Assembly: GCA_032119795.1 (NCBI GenBank)
Contig: JAUMFO010000004.1
Span: forward strand, 394,288 to 458,287
Direction of reading: 5' to 3'
From: JAGIBJ01 sp032119795
Lineage (GTDB): Bacteria > Actinomycetota > Thermoleophilia > Solirubrobacterales > Solirubrobacteraceae
DNA length: 64,000 nucleotides
Part shown: positions 1 through 9,335 of the stretch, in pieces
Numbering within the stretch: the first letter of the stretch is position 1
Layout: each line of letters opens with the position of its first letter
Position numbers and translations under genes: made by a program
The notes under the pieces: generated by a model
The model's database searches: none
What the model saw: only the letters and a program-made list of their open reading frames with translations
What the model was told of the DNA's origin: nothing

Positions 1-1312
1 CCAGTGAGGCGAAGGCGTTCAGGCCCGGATCGCGGCCGTTGGTGCGGGCGTCGCCCAGAATGATCAGCGTGGTGCGGCGGTCGACGACGTCCTCGAGGTC
101 GAGCGCGAGCTGCTTGAACACGCGGCCGTAATCCGTATAACCCGTGATGTCTGCGACCTTCGCCTCTTTGGTGATGCGGCGCCCGAGTTCCTGGGCGGTC
201 TGGGCCTGTAGGCAGAGTTCGGTGACCTCGTCGGCGACCTCGATGAACGCCCACGTGCGCAGGCGTGCGAAGGCGTCGGCCAGGGCGGAGATCACGGTGA
301 GGAAGAAGACGGCCGAGCTGCTGACCGACGTGGAGACGTCGCAGAGCGCCACGAGCTGGGGGCGCTTGGGGTGCTCGCGCACCGGAATGATGTCGACGGG
401 GACGCCGCCCGTGCCAAGCGACGCGCGGATCGTGCGGCGCAGATCGACCGGGCCCGTCCGCGGGCCACGGCGGCTGTGGCCGGCGACGGCGAGTTCGCGG
501 CGCAGCGCATGGATCGCCTTCAGCACGCCGGCCTCGTCGCTGACCTGCCCAAAAGAGAGGTCGCGCCCGAGTTGCTGGAGGGCGCGCTGGGGCGGCATCT
601 CGCCGGTGCGCATCGTGCGCTGCTCCTCCAGTTCGCGGCGCAGCAGTTCGGTGAACTCGCGGACGGCGGCGTCGGAGAGCTCCTCGACGCTGTCTCCGCC
701 ACGGTTGATCCCAAGCATGCGCCGGATCCGCTGCACGTCGACGCCGACCACGCCCGATTCCTGCTGGCGCGCCGCCTCGATCGCCAGGCGCACGAGGTCG
801 CGCAGCGCGCCGGAACCCATCCCCGAGCCCTCGCTCAGCGCTGACTGCACCGCACGCGAGAGTTCGTCGAGATCCATCGCCGACGAGGAGCCCTCGCCGC
901 CCGCGCCACCGGCGTCGCCCTCGCCGCCCGGCTGGCCGGAGCCCTCGCCGGGCGCCTGCCCCGTCGTGGGGTCGCCGTCGCCGCCTTCGCCCCCGGGCAC
1001 GCCACCGTCGCCAACGCCAGCCTCGGCTTGGCGTTGCGCGTCGAGCGCGGCCCGCAGCGTGGCGTGGCGCAGCACCTCGTCCCACAGCGCCAGGAACCGC
1101 TCGCGGTGATCGGCCGTCTTCGTCATCGTTGCGGCGAGCGCCTCGCGAACGGTGGCCTCGTCATCCCAGCTGAGCGCCGCCAGCGCGCGGGAGGCGTCAA
1201 GCAGCTCGCCGCTGCCGACGGGCACCTCGGCCTGTCGGAGTGCGCCGGCGAGCTGCAAGAGCAGGCCTTCCATGCCACCGGGGACGCCTGGGGCTTTTCC
1301 GGTCAACACCAT
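1..1312 (-). CDS. VWA domain protein, CoxE-like (3' end cut by window edge)
   Basis: The reading frame is open from an ATG at 1312 to the left edge, giving 437 codons with no stop, so the C-terminus is missing. The N-terminal half is helical. Residues about 100-140 form a Gly/Glu/Asp-rich linker. A von Willebrand A fold follows, with a MIDAS-type DVSTS at about residue 327 and an ILGDARTN strand near the visible end, as in CoxE/YeaD-like proteins. It starts 17 bp after the MoxR ATPase gene. MoxR-VWA pairs are known to act as chaperone-like modules for maturation or metal insertion. The client here cannot be told from the sequence. Confidence 0.85.
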   Translation of the reverse strand, partial: MVLTGKAPGVPGGMEGLLLQLAGALRQAEVPVGSGELLDASRALAALSWDDEATVREALAATMTKTADHRERFLALWDEVLRHATLRAALDAQRQAEAGVGDGGVPGGEGGDGDPTTGQAPGEGSGQPGGEGDAGGAGGEGSSSAMDLDELSRAVQSALSEGSGMGSGALRDLVRLAIEAARQQESGVVGVDVQRIRRMLGINRGGDSVEELSDAAVREFTELLRRELEEQRTMRTGEMPPQRALQQLGRDLSFGQVSDEAGVLKAIHALRRELAVAGHSRRGPRTGPVDLRRTIRASLGTGGVPVDIIPVREHPKRPQLVALCDVSTSVSSSAVFFLTVISALADAFARLRTWAFIEVADEVTELCLQAQTAQELGRRITKEAKVADITGYTDYGRVFKQLALDLEDVVDRRTTLIILGDARTNGRDPGLNAFASL

Positions 1313-1329
1313 GGGTTAGACCGGTGACT

Positions 1330-2214
1330 TCATCGCCCGGCGCCCCGGCCGATCGGCTCGCCGAGCAGCTGGGCTGCGCGCTCAGAGACGAGCTCCAGAT
1401 CGGTGCGGTGCTTCAGCACCACCGGCAGCGTCTCGCGGAGCACGGCCGAGTCGATCGAGTCGGCGCCAATCAGCAGCAGCGAGTGGGCCCAGTCGATCGT
1501 CTCGGAGATCGCCGGCGGTTTGCGCAGATCCAGCTCGCGGATCTTCGCGGCGACCTCGGCGATCCGGAAGGCGATCGCCTCCGGCAGCTCGGGCACATGC
1601 TCGAGCAGGATGTCTCGCTCGCGCTCAGGCGAGGGATAGTCCAGCGTGAGGAAGAGGCAGCGGCGCTTGAGGGCCTCCGTGAGTTCGCGGGCGGCGTTGG
1701 ACGTGAGCAGCACGAGCGGGCGCGAGGCCGCGTGGACCGTCCCCAGCTCCGGGATCGACACCTGGAAGTCAGAAAGGAGCTCGAGCAGCAGCGCCTCGAA
1801 CTCCTGGTCGGCCTTGTCGATCTCGTCGACGAGCAGCACGACCGGCTTCTCGCTGCGAATCGCCTGCAGCAGCGGGCGCTCGAGTAGGAACTCCTCGGCG
1901 AAGAGGTCGTCCTTGAGGCCGTCCCAGCCGTCGCCTTGGGCGGCCTGGATGCGCAGCAGCTGCGCCCGGTAGTTCCACTCGTAGAGCGCCCGAGCCTCGT
2001 CGAGCCCCTCGTAGCACTGCAGGCGCACGAGATCGCGGCCCGTCACCTTGGCCAGCGCCTTGGCGAGTTCCGTCTTGCCGACGCCGGCGGGGCCCTCCAC
2101 GAGGACGGGCTTGCCGAGCTCGATCGAGAGCGCCGACACCAGCACGGTGCGGTCGTCAGCCAGGTAGCCGGCCTCGCGGAGATCGGCGGAGAGCTTGGTG
2201 CGGTCCATTGCCAC
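1330..2214 (-). CDS. MoxR-family AAA+ ATPase
   Basis: This is a 294-residue single-domain AAA+ protein. Walker A is GPAGVGKT at residues 41-48. Walker B is VVLLVDEID at about 125-133. A sensor-1 LTSN lies near 170. The length and motif order are typical of the MoxR/RavA/CbbQ group. It lies directly upstream of the VWA gene on the same strand, which is the standard MoxR-VWA arrangement: the ATPase is thought to remodel a target that the VWA partner recruits. It probably begins a transcript separate from the membrane protein gene, whose stop lies 72 bp upstream of this start. Confidence 0.92.
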   Translation of the reverse strand: MAMDRTKLSADLREAGYLADDRTVLVSALSIELGKPVLVEGPAGVGKTELAKALAKVTGRDLVRLQCYEGLDEARALYEWNYRAQLLRIQAAQGDGWDGLKDDLFAEEFLLERPLLQAIRSEKPVVLLVDEIDKADQEFEALLLELLSDFQVSIPELGTVHAASRPLVLLTSNAARELTEALKRRCLFLTLDYPSPERERDILLEHVPELPEAIAFRIAEVAAKIRELDLRKPPAISETIDWAHSLLLIGADSIDSAVLRETLPVVLKHRTDLELVSERAAQLLGEPIGRGAGR

Positions 2215-2286
2215 CCAGGCTACGGGGAAGGACGCCCTGCTGCCTCATCGGATCGGGTGCGTGGGGCGACCGGCGCCGCCAGTCGC

Positions 2287-2850
2287 CTAGGTGATGGGGC
2301 GATCCGCCCAGTCGTCGGCGACCGTCGCCGGCGTCGGGGCGGGGGAGGCGTCGTTGCCGTCCTCGGGATCAAACGGGTGCGCGGCCGTGCGCTCGACGGC
2401 GCGCATCGCGAGCCCGGCGGCCAGGAGCGCGCCGCCCGCGGCCATCGCCAGCAAGAGACCCCACTGCAGGCCGACCGAGGCGGCCGTCCCCGTGACCTTG
2501 GGCTTGTCGAAGACGCGGACGAGCAGCAGGAGCATGATCCAGCCGCCCGCCATGGCGATCATCGTGCCGTCGCCGACGGGCAGCTCCACGCGGCGGCCGG
2601 TGCGCCGCAGCCACAGCAGCGTGAGCACGGCGCCGTCGACCAGCACGATCGCCGCCTCGATCCAGGTGAACGACCCGAATGCGGAGAGGTTCGTCGTGAC
2701 GAACGTCTTGGCGCCCTCGGGGACGACGCTCTTCTCGTACCACGGCAGGAAGAGCGAGACGAGCAGGACGACGCACGCCAGCGTGGCGAGCTTGCGGCCG
2801 TCCTCGATCAGGCGTGAGGAGCGCTCCGCCGGGTTCGACGACGCGCTCAT
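2287..2850 (-). CDS. Predicted four-helix membrane protein
   Basis: This 187-residue protein has four predicted membrane helices at about residues 22-40, 62-82, 96-113 and 125-147. A 30-40 residue acidic/Pro-rich tail follows. The ATG at 2850 overlaps the stop of the EVE gene (ATGA), which decides the start over a longer in-frame extension and implies translational coupling. I do not recognise a family. The position suggests it is cotranscribed with the EVE-domain and ArsA-like genes. Confidence 0.75.
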   Translation of the reverse strand: MSASSNPAERSSRLIEDGRKLATLACVVLLVSLFLPWYEKSVVPEGAKTFVTTNLSAFGSFTWIEAAIVLVDGAVLTLLWLRRTGRRVELPVGDGTMIAMAGGWIMLLLLVRVFDKPKVTGTAASVGLQWGLLLAMAAGGALLAAGLAMRAVERTAAHPFDPEDGNDASPAPTPATVADDWADRPIT

Positions 2851-3653
2851 GCGGTCGCCGGCGCGGCAGCGCTCAGTCGGTCCAGAAGCAGGGCCGCGTC
2901 GCGCTCGCCCACGGTGCGCAGCTGGCCTTGGAAGGCGAGCGTCCAGTGGTCTGCAGGCCACTTCTGCACGTGGTCGAGGTCGGACTTCAGCGTCTCTGCT
3001 GGAATCCACCGCTCTCGCGGGAGCGCAACGATCTTCTCGGTCGCCATGCGCCAAGGGTAGATATCAGGGTTGCCGGGCTGGCCCGGCCAGATCTTGTCGC
3101 GGTCCTCAAACACGTCGCCCGTGATTCGAGCGGCGCCAGCGAAGGCCTTCACCTGAGTCAGGTAGAAGACGATCACGTCGCCTGGCTCCATCTCCATGGC
3201 GCGCTTGCGATTGCGCTCCTTGATGCCGATCACCGAGAAGTCCCGCGCCTCAGTGGCCAGGTGGTTGTCGACCGAGGCGGTCAGGATCCAGGTGGTGCTC
3301 GGCACGCTTGGGATTCTAGGTGCCTGCTTTGCTGCCGGCCGGTCGATCGGGAGTTCCTCGGGCTCCGGCGCCTCCGGGTGCGGGGCGACCTGCGTGAGGA
3401 GCCAGTCGGCGAGATCGCGCGTGGCCGACAGCCCAGAGGTTGCGGCCGCAGCCAGGCGGGCGCGCAGCTCAGGCGGCGCGATCTCCAGCAGCTTCCTCAC
3501 GGACGGCAGCGCGTCGGCGCGCTGGGCAGCGGCGTCGGCCGAGGCCCGGCCGAGGTCGCCGAGCTGGGCGCCCAGTTGCTCGGCCGTCGCCTGCAGCTCC
3601 GCGAGGAGCTCGCTGAGTTGGGCGGGATCGTCGGGGCGGCGCGGATCGGTCAT
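2847..3653 (-). CDS. EVE domain-containing protein
   Basis: This protein has 268 residues. The first ~110 are a helical region rich in Ala, Leu and Glu. Residues about 120-262 look like an EVE (PUA/YTH-like) domain: it opens with TTWILTASVDNHL, then has a GDVIVFYLTQ strand, an ARITGDVFED segment and a conserved YPWRM near residue 205. EVE domains bind modified nucleobases in DNA or RNA and occur in both RNA-metabolism and modified-DNA defence proteins. No restriction or methylase gene is nearby, so a housekeeping or sensing role is as likely as defence. It overlaps both neighbours by 4 bp. Confidence 0.8.
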   Translation of the reverse strand: MTDPRRPDDPAQLSELLAELQATAEQLGAQLGDLGRASADAAAQRADALPSVRKLLEIAPPELRARLAAAATSGLSATRDLADWLLTQVAPHPEAPEPEELPIDRPAAKQAPRIPSVPSTTWILTASVDNHLATEARDFSVIGIKERNRKRAMEMEPGDVIVFYLTQVKAFAGAARITGDVFEDRDKIWPGQPGNPDIYPWRMATEKIVALPRERWIPAETLKSDLDHVQKWPADHWTLAFQGQLRTVGERDAALLLDRLSAAAPATA

Positions 3654-4516
3654 GCCGCGCTCTGGGGGGCGGGTGCAGGCGCGAAGCGCACGGTGATCGA
3701 GCCGTCGTCGCCGGCCGTGACGGAGCCTGGCGCGAGCGCCCCGAGGGACGCCGGGGCCCGCAGCCGCCGCGTCGTGCCACCGGCGTGGAGTGCGAGCTCC
3801 TCGCCGCTGCGCACGGCGCGCAGATCATCCGGGACGGCGGGAAGAGTGAGGGCAAGCTCGGCGCCGTCGGGCGTCGCCGTGGCGACCGGCGCGGGATCTC
3901 GCGTCAGCGCGGCGGTGCCGCCGCAGGCCTCCAGGGCCTCCGCAGCCGCCGCTGGGTCGGCAGGCAGCAGGGCGGGGGCGAGCGTGAGGCCGGCGAAGGC
4001 CAGTGCAACGCGTGCGGCGGCCTCGTCGCCCGGGGCGCCGGGTGGCCCGGCGAGCAGTCCGACGCTGCAGAGTTCCGGCGCCCGCAGGAGATCACCGGCG
4101 GCAGCGGCCGCGCGGAGCGAGGCGAGCCCGGGTGCAGCGCCAGCGCGTTGCGCGGCCAGCGTCGAGGTGCCGGCTGGCGGGCGGGCGGCGTCGAGGCGGG
4201 CGCGCGCCAGATCGGCGGCGCTCAGCAGGGAGATCAGCGAGCCGGGGCTCGGGCTGTCGACTGCGATGAGCGCTCCCGGGCGCTCGCGCAGCAGCGCCGT
4301 GATGTGTCCCAGGAGGGCGAGCTGCCCGGCGACGGGGCGCAGGTCCAGGTCGGCGGCGAGCAGGTCGCCGGCGCGTAGGACGGCCGGCGGCGCAAGTCCA
4401 GGCTCCAGCGACAATGGGCGAGCGGTGCCGGGGGCTGCGCGCTCGCAGGCAGCTCCGGCCGCGGCTCGCGGTCCGTCGCCACCGAGCGCGACGAAGATGA
4501 GGATGCGCGGGGGCAC
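3650..4516 (-). CDS. ArsA/GET3-like protein with degenerate P-loop and HSP20-like C-terminal domain
   Basis: This protein has 288 residues. It begins RILIFVALGGDGPRAAAG. That aligns by eye with the ArsA/Get3 deviant Walker A (GKGGVGKTT), but the catalytic Lys and Thr are replaced by Pro-Arg. The middle is low-complexity Ala/Leu-rich. The last ~60 residues (EELALHAGGTTRRLRAP... then GSITVRFAP) resemble the HSP20-like domain that ends many actinobacterial ArsA ATPases. The fold assignment is inference. If correct, it is an ATPase-dead relative. The stop overlaps the EVE start by 4 bp. Confidence 0.55.
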   Translation of the reverse strand: MPPRILIFVALGGDGPRAAAGAACERAAPGTARPLSLEPGLAPPAVLRAGDLLAADLDLRPVAGQLALLGHITALLRERPGALIAVDSPSPGSLISLLSAADLARARLDAARPPAGTSTLAAQRAGAAPGLASLRAAAAAGDLLRAPELCSVGLLAGPPGAPGDEAAARVALAFAGLTLAPALLPADPAAAAEALEACGGTAALTRDPAPVATATPDGAELALTLPAVPDDLRAVRSGEELALHAGGTTRRLRAPASLGALAPGSVTAGDDGSITVRFAPAPAPQSAA

Positions 4517-4575
4517 CCGCCGGACCCTACCCGCGTGTCGTGCAGACGGTCCAGCGCCCGTCTACGATGGTGCTT

Positions 4576-6213
4576 ATGCGCCAGAACACTGCTGAGAAGG
4601 CGGCCGGGGTCGTCCTCGCGACGCTCGCCACGGGCCAATTCCTCATGGCGCTCGACACTTCGGTGATGAACGTCGCGATCGCGCAGGTCGCCGAGGATGT
4701 CGGGACGACCGTCACCGGCGTGCAGGGCGCGATCACCGCCTACACCCTCGTGATGGCGATCCTCATGATCCCGGGCGGCAAGGTCGGCTCGATCATCGGG
4801 CACAAGCGCGCCTTCATGATCGGCAGCGTGATCTACGGGTGCGGCAGCTTTACCACCGCGATCGCCCCGAGCCTGCCCGTGTTGCTCTTCGGCTGGTCGT
4901 TCCTGGAGGGCGTCGGGGCGGCGCTGATTCTTCCCGCGATCGTTGCCCTCGTGGCCGGCAACTTCCCCAAGGAGCGGCGCCCAGGCGTCTACGGATTGAT
5001 TGCCGCATCGGCTGCCGTTGCGGTCGCCGCGGGCCCGCTGATCGGCGGCGCGGCGACCACCTACGCCTCGTGGCGCCTGGTCTTCGCCGGTGAGGTGTTC
5101 CTCGTGGTCGTCATCCTCGTGCTCGGCCGCGGCATCGGTGACGCGCCTTCCAGCGGTCGCACCAAGATCGACGTGGTCGGCGGGCTACTCTCGGCGGTCG
5201 GTCTCGGCTCGTTCGTGTTCGGGATCCTGCGCTCCGGCCAGTGGGGCTGGGTTGCTCCGAAGGCCGACGCGCCGGACTGGCTGGGGCTCTCGCCCGTCCC
5301 GTGGCTGCTGTGCCTGGGTCTCTTCTCGCTGTGGCTCTTCCTGCAATGGGAAGACCGCGTGATCGGCAAGGGCGGGCAGCCGCTCGTCGACGTTCGGGTG
5401 CTGCAGAGTCCGCAGCTGCGCTCCGGACTCACCGGCTTCTTCTTCCAGTTCCTGATCCAGATGGGTGTGTTCTTCTTGATCCCGCTCTACCTGTCGATCG
5501 CGCTTGGCCTCACGGCGATGGAGACGGGCGTGCGGATTTTGCCGCTCTCGATCACGCTCTTTGCCGCCGCAATCGGGATCCCGCGCTTCCTGCCGACGGC
5601 GTCGCCTCGCAGCGTGGTGCGCGCCGGCCTCGCGGCGATGGCTGCGGGCATCCTGATCCTGCTGGCGGCGATCGAGCCCGACGCCGGCGCGGAGATCGTC
5701 ACCGTTCCGCTGCTGCTGGTCGGGTTCGGCATGGGCGCCCTGGCCTCCCAGCTCGGGGCCGTCACCCTGGGCTCGGTGCCCGACGAGCAAAGCGGTGAGG
5801 TCGGAGGCCTGCAGAACACGGTCACCAACGTGGGCGCGTCGATCGGCACGGCGCTCGTGGGTTCGCTGCTGATCGCCACGCTCACGAGCTCGTTCCTCAC
5901 GAATGTGCAGGCCAGCCCAGACATTCCTCAGCAGGCCAAGCAGCAGGCCTCGGTTCAGCTGGCGTCGGGCATCCCGTTCGTCTCCGACGCGGACCTGCAG
6001 AAGAGTCTGGAGAAGCTCGGCGCGACGTCGGCGGAAACCAACGCGGCGCTTGAGGCCAACGCCGAGGCGCGCCTCGTCGGCCTGAAGTCCGGGTTGTTCA
6101 TCCTCGCGCTCTTCACGCTGCTGGCGATGTTCTTCGCCCGCGGCCTGCCGACCGCTCCGGTCGCCGGCCCGCGCACCGCAGACGCGGCGTCCGAGCCGGC
6201 CGCCGCGACCTGA
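4576..6213 (+). CDS. MFS transporter, DHA2 (14-TMS) drug exporter-like
   Basis: The protein has 545 residues with about 14 hydrophobic segments. Near the N-terminus it has LATGQFLMALDTSVMNVA, the DHA2 motif in TM1. Motif A-like GKVGSIIGHKRAFM follows, and then motif C-like GPLIGG in TM5. These mark proton-coupled multidrug/organic solute exporters of the EmrB/QacA group. Two in-frame ATGs lie upstream (4540, 4567); I chose 4576 because it places the first helix at a usual distance and no clear ribosome site favours the others. It is divergent from the ArsA-like gene. The substrate is unknown. Confidence 0.88.
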   Translation: MRQNTAEKAAGVVLATLATGQFLMALDTSVMNVAIAQVAEDVGTTVTGVQGAITAYTLVMAILMIPGGKVGSIIGHKRAFMIGSVIYGCGSFTTAIAPSLPVLLFGWSFLEGVGAALILPAIVALVAGNFPKERRPGVYGLIAASAAVAVAAGPLIGGAATTYASWRLVFAGEVFLVVVILVLGRGIGDAPSSGRTKIDVVGGLLSAVGLGSFVFGILRSGQWGWVAPKADAPDWLGLSPVPWLLCLGLFSLWLFLQWEDRVIGKGGQPLVDVRVLQSPQLRSGLTGFFFQFLIQMGVFFLIPLYLSIALGLTAMETGVRILPLSITLFAAAIGIPRFLPTASPRSVVRAGLAAMAAGILILLAAIEPDAGAEIVTVPLLLVGFGMGALASQLGAVTLGSVPDEQSGEVGGLQNTVTNVGASIGTALVGSLLIATLTSSFLTNVQASPDIPQQAKQQASVQLASGIPFVSDADLQKSLEKLGATSAETNAALEANAEARLVGLKSGLFILALFTLLAMFFARGLPTAPVAGPRTADAASEPAAAT

Positions 6214-6251
6214 CCTGCCCCTGGCGCAGCCCTGCGATCCCTGCGGGCGCT

Positions 6252-6279
6252 AGCCCGGTCCGGCGTCGCCGGCCCGGCT
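6252..6279. terminator. GC-rich hairpin between convergent genes
   Basis: An imperfect GC-rich inverted repeat with CCGGCG-T-CGCCGG at its centre sits between the MFS exporter stop and the stop codon of the convergent epimerase-like gene. It could end transcription from both sides. There is no clear U-tract. Confidence 0.4.
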
Positions 6280-7573
6280 ACTTGTCGAGGTACTTCGCCC
6301 AGGTGTCGGCTGCGGCACAGATCCGGGTGGGCGGGAACGCGCCGCTCGGCCCACCACCCGGGGTGTTGGCGTCGGTCTTCAGGAGCGCACACAGCGTTTT
6401 GAGAAAGTCCTTCGCCACCGTGTGGTAATGCACGTCGGCCTGCGCGCCGCCCAATTGGTAGAGCGTCCACTTGCCGGTGTCGTAGCGGCTCACGTTGGCG
6501 TCGAGCCACTGCAGGCCACTGAGGAAGAGCAGGCGCGCGTCGACGTCATCGGGTGCGGCCAGCACGTAGGCGTAGAGCCCGTTCACCGTCTGGTTCATCG
6601 CGTTGAGCACCTTTTGCCCGGGCGCGTAGGAGTAGATGAGGAAGTGCGTGCCGGTGGACTCGAGCACCTGCACGCCCGTCGGGGGCGGGGTCTGCAGGAT
6701 CGTCATGGCCTGCTTGGCCGTCGCGAGGTAGTTCGGGACGGCGAGCTTGGATGACGCGCGACTAAAGACCTGGATGCCGGTCGCCTCGGCCATCCCGCTG
6801 ACCCACGGCGGGGAGCCGCCGCCGAACGGGAAGAAGTACTCCCAGGCGATGCCACCGGCGCGAGGTACGGCGAGGCGGATCGCTTCGTCGACGAGCGACT
6901 TCAGCTCTCCGGTCGCCGCGGCGCCGGAGTAGTAGAGGCCGTTGCCGCTGCCGAACGTGCCGAGCCACTGCAGCTGCATGCCCGAGCCGGGGTAGTACTG
7001 CCACACCATCTGGCTGCCCTCGAAGAGCACCCGCTGGCCGCTGCCCGTGGATCTGCCCTGCTTCCACCATTCGGCGTTGCGGTTGAGCGTCTCGGTGAGC
7101 ATCAACATGCGCCCGGCCGTGATGCGGTTGCCGCGGGCCATGATCGTCGTGTTCTTGAGGACGGCCTCGAGTTCGCGCTTGGCCTGGCTGTTCTTCGGCG
7201 AGCTGCGGTACACGCGGTCGACCGACGTCAACGCGGCACGCGCGCCGAGCCGGCGGTTTGGTGCGCCGCCGGCCTTGTTGATTGCCTTGCGGATCACGGT
7301 GAGGTCGAACGTCTTCTTCGCCTTCTTCTTTTTCGGCGCGGCGCGCGCGGCGGAGGCGGAGATGGCGCCGGCCGACGGGCGAGGCGCGGCGTCGGCGCCG
7401 GCCAGCTCGGACCCGGGCAGCGTTTCGCTGCGGATCGTCGAGCCGTCGAGCACCAGTACGCGCGCGGAGCTGGCGGAGGCGTGGGCCGCGCTTGGGGCGA
7501 GGGCCGCCAGGGCGAGCGCGGCAGCCACGACGGCGGTGGCCGGGCGGTGAGGGAGAAGCCGGGTCGTCATCAC
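6278..7573 (-). CDS. Secreted D-glucuronyl C5-epimerase family protein
   Basis: The protein has 431 residues. It starts with a signal peptide (residues 1-32, Ala-rich core ending SAAHA), then a variable lysine-rich region to ~95. The remaining ~330 residues resemble the alpha-barrel C-terminal domain of heparosan/alginate-type glucuronyl C5-epimerases. Cues are WEYFFPFGGGSPPWVSGMA near residue 250 and THFLIYSYAPG near 310. In known enzymes this domain inverts C5 of glucuronate in a polysaccharide. Here it would act outside the cell; substrate and activity are not shown by sequence. Confidence 0.72.
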   Translation of the reverse strand: MMTTRLLPHRPATAVVAAALALAALAPSAAHASASSARVLVLDGSTIRSETLPGSELAGADAAPRPSAGAISASAARAAPKKKKAKKTFDLTVIRKAINKAGGAPNRRLGARAALTSVDRVYRSSPKNSQAKRELEAVLKNTTIMARGNRITAGRMLMLTETLNRNAEWWKQGRSTGSGQRVLFEGSQMVWQYYPGSGMQLQWLGTFGSGNGLYYSGAAATGELKSLVDEAIRLAVPRAGGIAWEYFFPFGGGSPPWVSGMAEATGIQVFSRASSKLAVPNYLATAKQAMTILQTPPPTGVQVLESTGTHFLIYSYAPGQKVLNAMNQTVNGLYAYVLAAPDDVDARLLFLSGLQWLDANVSRYDTGKWTLYQLGGAQADVHYHTVAKDFLKTLCALLKTDANTPGGGPSGAFPPTRICAAADTWAKYLDK

Positions 7574-7738
7574 GTCGCTTCAACCCTGCTTCGCCGCCGG
7601 CGTTGCGGTCCCTGCCGGGGTGTTGGCGCGCTTGGCCACTGGGTTCGACGCTCGTGACTGAGTGATAGCGTCGATCAGCCTGTCGGCACGGTGCTCGGCG
7701 CGCCTCGCCCACGACCATTCTCAGGAGCTCCTCTTCCC

Positions 7739-8830
7739 ATGACGTTTCGCTCACTCGCGCTGACGGCGGTGGCTGCCGGCGCGCTCGGACTTTCCGGCTG
7801 CGGCGACGACGGCTCGTCCGGCAGCGCCGGCGCCACCAACAGCTCAGATCCGAACACGCTGCTCGTCAGCACGTTCAAGCCGGGCGCGAACTCCAAGATC
7901 AAGAGCGGCACGATCGAGTTGAAGATCTCCGGCTCGCTCTCGGGCGATCCGTCCGGCTCCGGTGAGGCGTCGGCGCTGATCAAGCTCGGCGAGGCCAAGA
8001 ACGAGGGCGAAGTCCCCGAGTTCTCGGCCGATGTGGCCGTCAAGGGCGAGCAGAAGGGCGGCCAGAAGATCGACTTCAAGGCCGGCGGCGTCTACACCGA
8101 CAACCGCTTCTACGTGAACTACGACGGCGACAGCTACGACGTCGGCGAGGAGCTCTCCAAGCGCGCGGTCGCGTCGTTGCAGCAGTCGATCAAGCAGAGC
8201 AGCACCGACTCCGGCAACGAGTCCAAGGAGCTGCTCGGCCAGCTCGGCCTGAACCCCGACACGTGGCTGAAGGATCCCAAGGTCGACGGTGAGGAAGAGA
8301 TCGGCGGCGTCGACACCTACAAGATCACCGGCCAGGTCGACGTGAAGGCGATCGTCCCAGACATCCTCGCCGCCGCGAAGAAGGCCCAGTCGCTGGCGCC
8401 TGGTGCCTCGGCGCGGCAGCCCGTGCCTGAGGTCACCGATGCGCAGCTCGATCAGGTCGCCAAGCAGATCGAGAAGCTCGACGTGACGATCTGGACGGGG
8501 AAGGACGACAACATCCTGCGCCAGGTCGTCGTGGATCTCGCCATCAACGGCGAGAAGGCCACCGACAAAATCGAGGGCAAGGTGCAGCTCACGCTGACGG
8601 ACGTCAACGAGGACCAAGACATCGAGGCTCCCTCAGACACGAAGCCGATCACGGATCTGATGCCGAAGCTCGGCGGCCTCTTTGGCGCCGTCTCCGGTGC
8701 CGGCCTCGCCAACCCGGCCGCCGCCGGTGGCGCCAGCAGCGCCGTCTCGGAGGCCTACGTGAAGTGCGTCAACGACGCCGCCGGCGACGCCGCCAAGCTC
8801 AACGCCTGCCAGACGCAGCTGCCCAAGTAG
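7739..8830 (+). CDS. Lipoprotein, LppX/LprG-like fold suspected
   Basis: This is a 363-residue predicted lipoprotein with lipobox LGLSGC, so the mature N-terminus is Cys at about residue 21. A Ser/Gly linker follows. A long lysine/aspartate-rich region of alternating beta strands (VDTYKITGQVDVKAIV, DVTIWTGKDDNILRQVVVDLAI) recalls LolA/LppX-type lipid-binding half-barrels. A Cys pair near the end (CVND...ACQT) may form a disulfide. The start at 7739 is supported by AGGAG at 7723-7727. It is divergent from the epimerase gene. Function is inferred only. Confidence 0.75.
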   Translation: MTFRSLALTAVAAGALGLSGCGDDGSSGSAGATNSSDPNTLLVSTFKPGANSKIKSGTIELKISGSLSGDPSGSGEASALIKLGEAKNEGEVPEFSADVAVKGEQKGGQKIDFKAGGVYTDNRFYVNYDGDSYDVGEELSKRAVASLQQSIKQSSTDSGNESKELLGQLGLNPDTWLKDPKVDGEEEIGGVDTYKITGQVDVKAIVPDILAAAKKAQSLAPGASARQPVPEVTDAQLDQVAKQIEKLDVTIWTGKDDNILRQVVVDLAINGEKATDKIEGKVQLTLTDVNEDQDIEAPSDTKPITDLMPKLGGLFGAVSGAGLANPAAAGGASSAVSEAYVKCVNDAAGDAAKLNACQTQLPK

Positions 8831-8909
8831 CGCTCCGCCGCAGCTGAGTTCGTCCGGGGCCCGGGCTGGTGCAGACGCACCGGCTCGGGCCTTGGTCGTT
8901 TCAGGGCGC

Positions 8910-9335
8910 TCAGCCGTGGGGTGGGCCGAGCAGGCGCTCGAGTTCTTCGTGCTCGTCGGGGACCGGTTTGCCGGTGCGTTCCAGGCGGGCGCGGCGGCGG
9001 GCCACGAGTTCGCGCGCCTCTTCGATGACCTCGGACTCCAGGTGCGCCCACGGGTGGCGGTGCTGATTGGCCTGTTGGCCTGCGCCCGCGCTTGCCGAGT
9101 CGCTGGCGACGGCGTTGCCGCCGGCGGCTAGGCGCCGCGCACGCTTTGCGGCGACGAGCGCCCGCAGGTCGGCCTCGTCGTCGACGCGTGAGGGCGCCGC
9201 GGCCTCGGCATCGAGGGGGCCGATCGGCGACTCGCCGCCGATCTCATCCCAGCCGGGCGGATTGCGCGCAATCACCAGTGCCGCGATCACGCTGATCACG
9301 AGGACGGCAATGACGACGATGCCGAACGAGTCCAC
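8910..9335 (-). CDS. Small single-pass membrane protein, unknown
   Basis: The protein has 141 residues from a GTG start at 9335. One membrane helix lies at residues 4-22 (IVVIAVLVISVIAALVI). A cytoplasmic part follows, rich in Arg, Ala and Glu, with a charged helix LVARRRARLERTGK near residue 118. I chose GTG 9335 because translation upstream of it is low-complexity and unlike a protein. No family was recognised. Confidence 0.6.
   Translation of the reverse strand: MDSFGIVVIAVLVISVIAALVIARNPPGWDEIGGESPIGPLDAEAAAPSRVDDEADLRALVAAKRARRLAAGGNAVASDSASAGAGQQANQHRHPWAHLESEVIEEARELVARRRARLERTGKPVPDEHEELERLLGPPHG

Noticed and set aside
3195..3653. EVE-domain operon as a modified-DNA defence system
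   Set aside because: No methylase, restriction nuclease, helicase or other defence partner lies in the operon or nearby.
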